Part shown: positions 4,673 to 5,783 of the stretch, piece by piece
Position numbering within the stretch: position 1 is the stretch's first letter
How the letters are laid out: the number at the start of each line of letters is the position of its first letter
Source of the DNA: JBCDBH01 sp039184055
Lineage (GTDB): Bacteria > Acidobacteriota > Thermoanaerobaculia > Multivoradales > J023
Assembly (NCBI GenBank): GCA_039184055.1
Contig: JBCDBH010000378.1
Span: 1-5,783 of the forward strand
Reading direction: 5' to 3'
DNA length: 5,783 bases
The notes under the pieces: model-generated
Databases searched by the model: none
What the model was told of the DNA's origin: nothing
What the model saw: the letters and a program-made list of their open reading frames with translations, nothing else
Program-made: the position numbers and the translations under genes

Positions 4673-5783
4673 CGTCTTGCAAATGCCACACGCATCATCG
4701 TGTCTTTCTTCATCGTCGCCAGCATGGCTATCGTTCCGACCTTTGGTTGCAACATCCCTGAGGAGGCGCGCAAGCTCAACGCCGTGGTCGATCTCGAGGC
4801 GATCATGATGGCCGCGCACGGCCACACCAAATTGGAGAAGATCGCCTACCAGCGCGAGAGCCCGGCACCGTGTACCGGTGGCATGGCCGATATCTTCCCG
4901 TGCCAGAACGTCGATCTCATGGCCTTTCTGCCGCTTTCCAGCGTCGGTGGCGGCGGTGGCAACGACAATTGGGGTTGGACCGACCCGCTCGACGGCAAGG
5001 AATACGCCATCTTCGGTCGCACCAACGGCACCGCCTTCGTCGACATCAGCGATCCGGCCAATCCGATCTATCTCGGCAACCTCCCGACGCGCGCCAGCTC
5101 CGCGCCCTGGCGGGACATCAAAACCTACGCCAATCACGCCTTTATCGTCGCCGACTTCGCCGGCAATCACGGCATGCAGGTCTTCGACCTCACTCAATTG
5201 CGCAACGTCGCCTCGCCTCCGGTCACCTTTACCGAGACTGCTCACTACGACGGCTTCTCGCGCTCGCACAACATCGTCATCAACACCGATAGCGGCTTCG
5301 CCTACGCGGTCGGTGGCGACGAGACGAGCTGCAACGGCGGCTTGCACATGATCGACATTCGCAATCCCATCGAGCCCACCTTCGCCGGGTGTTTCTCAGC
5401 CGACGGCTACACCCACGACGCCCAATGCATCACCTACTCGGGCCCCGATACCGCCTACCAGGGCCGCGAGCTGTGCTTCGCCTCCAATGAAGACACCCTC
5501 ACCATCGTCGACGTCACCGACAAACAGAGTCCGGTCCAGGTCGCCCGGCAAGGCTACGTCGGCTCGGGTTTCACTCACCAAGGCTGGCTCAACGGCGATC
5601 AAACCCGCTGGGTGCACGACGACGAACGCGACGAGCTCAACTTCGGGCACAACACCAAAACCTACGTCTGGGACGTCAGCGACATCGACAACCCCTTCGT
5701 GCTCGACACCTTCATCGCCGACGGCGCCGCGGTCGACCACAACCAATACCTCCACAACGGCCACGCCTACCAGGCCAACTACC
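4652..5783 (+). CDS. Choice-of-anchor B family protein (LVIVD-type repeats), 3' end outside the window
   Basis: The frame is open to the window end, giving 377 residues without a stop. An export signal covers about 1-32 with hydrophobic core 'IIVSFFIVASMAIV'. Cys33 after 'PTFG' makes a weak lipobox, so it may be a lipoprotein. The mature part matches the choice-of-anchor B family: 'APCTGGMADIFPCQNVDL' (72-89), 'GGGGNDNWGWTDP' (100-112), 'GKEYAIFGRTNGTAFVDISDP' in two adjoining parts (115-135), 'GYTHDAQC' (252-259), 'NEDTLTIVDV' (279-288), 'FTHQGW' (307-312) and 'DHNQYLHNGHAYQANY' (from 362). Phrases such as 'FVDISDPANP', 'MIDIRNPIEP', 'IVDVTDKQSP' and 'VWDVSDIDNP' are the repeats expected to form beta-propeller blades. 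Family members are surface or secreted proteins whose C-terminal anchor varies; that anchor would lie beyond the window. Conserved His and Cys residues are present, but no reaction is known to me. It follows the VWA-FHA gene closely, suggesting a shared envelope role. Confidence 0.92.
   Translation, partial: MRSGGSMRLANATRIIVSFFIVASMAIVPTFGCNIPEEARKLNAVVDLEAIMMAAHGHTKLEKIAYQRESPAPCTGGMADIFPCQNVDLMAFLPLSSVGGGGGNDNWGWTDPLDGKEYAIFGRTNGTAFVDISDPANPIYLGNLPTRASSAPWRDIKTYANHAFIVADFAGNHGMQVFDLTQLRNVASPPVTFTETAHYDGFSRSHNIVINTDSGFAYAVGGDETSCNGGLHMIDIRNPIEPTFAGCFSADGYTHDAQCITYSGPDTAYQGRELCFASNEDTLTIVDVTDKQSPVQVARQGYVGSGFTHQGWLNGDQTRWVHDDERDELNFGHNTKTYVWDVSDIDNPFVLDTFIADGAAVDHNQYLHNGHAYQANY

Noticed and set aside
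4322..5347. Minus-strand open frame of 341 codons across the end of the VWA-FHA gene and the start of the choice-of-anchor B gene
   Set aside because: It is Val/Ala/Arg/Asp-rich with no recognisable domain and lies opposite two strongly supported genes, so it is a high-GC antisense artefact.

Overview
The window is high-GC bacterial DNA with tightly packed genes. The gene content points to a deltaproteobacterial-type lineage (Myxococcota, Bradymonadota or relatives): a sigma-54 activator with two C-terminal helix-turn-helices, a bactofilin, a VWA-FHA membrane protein and a 'choice-of-anchor B' surface protein. This placement is an inference from gene families and style, not from a marker gene.

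Layout. (1) Positions 1-303 hold the C-terminal 100 residues of a probable sigma-54-dependent activator on the plus strand. (2) Positions 304-492 are a regulatory gap with a near-consensus -24/-12 sigma-54 promoter (405-420). A cluster of GTGAC half-sites (333-360) sits about 70-98 bases upstream of the predicted start of transcription, the usual place for an activator site. This promoter drives a 103-residue protein of unknown family (493-804). (3) Positions 805-907 separate convergent genes and hold two strong hairpins. (4) Positions 908-2931 carry three minus-strand genes, in the order bactofilin (2931-2584), SDR-fold protein (2433-1723) and secreted DUF547 protein (1666-908). A terminator after the bactofilin separates it from the other two, which are probably one transcript. 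(5) Positions 2932-3226 are a divergent intergenic region, mostly occupied by a 185-base imperfect palindrome (3038-3222). (6) Positions 3227-5783 hold a plus-strand pair: a signal-peptide/VWA/transmembrane/FHA protein and, 30 bases downstream, a secreted choice-of-anchor B protein with LVIVD-type repeats that runs off the window.

Three things stand out. The first is the self-contained sigma-54 module at the left end: activator gene, activator-site candidate, -24/-12 promoter, then an orphan small protein. The second is the large palindrome, which reaches into the most upstream start codon of the VWA-FHA gene. Many of its arm mismatches would still pair as G-U in RNA. The third is the SDR-fold protein, which has lost the catalytic Ser, Tyr and Lys. 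The VWA-FHA plus choice-of-anchor B pair looks like a cell-envelope system in which the first protein could link a periplasmic binding domain to cytoplasmic phosphothreonine recognition. No RNA genes, CRISPR arrays or transposase genes were found.
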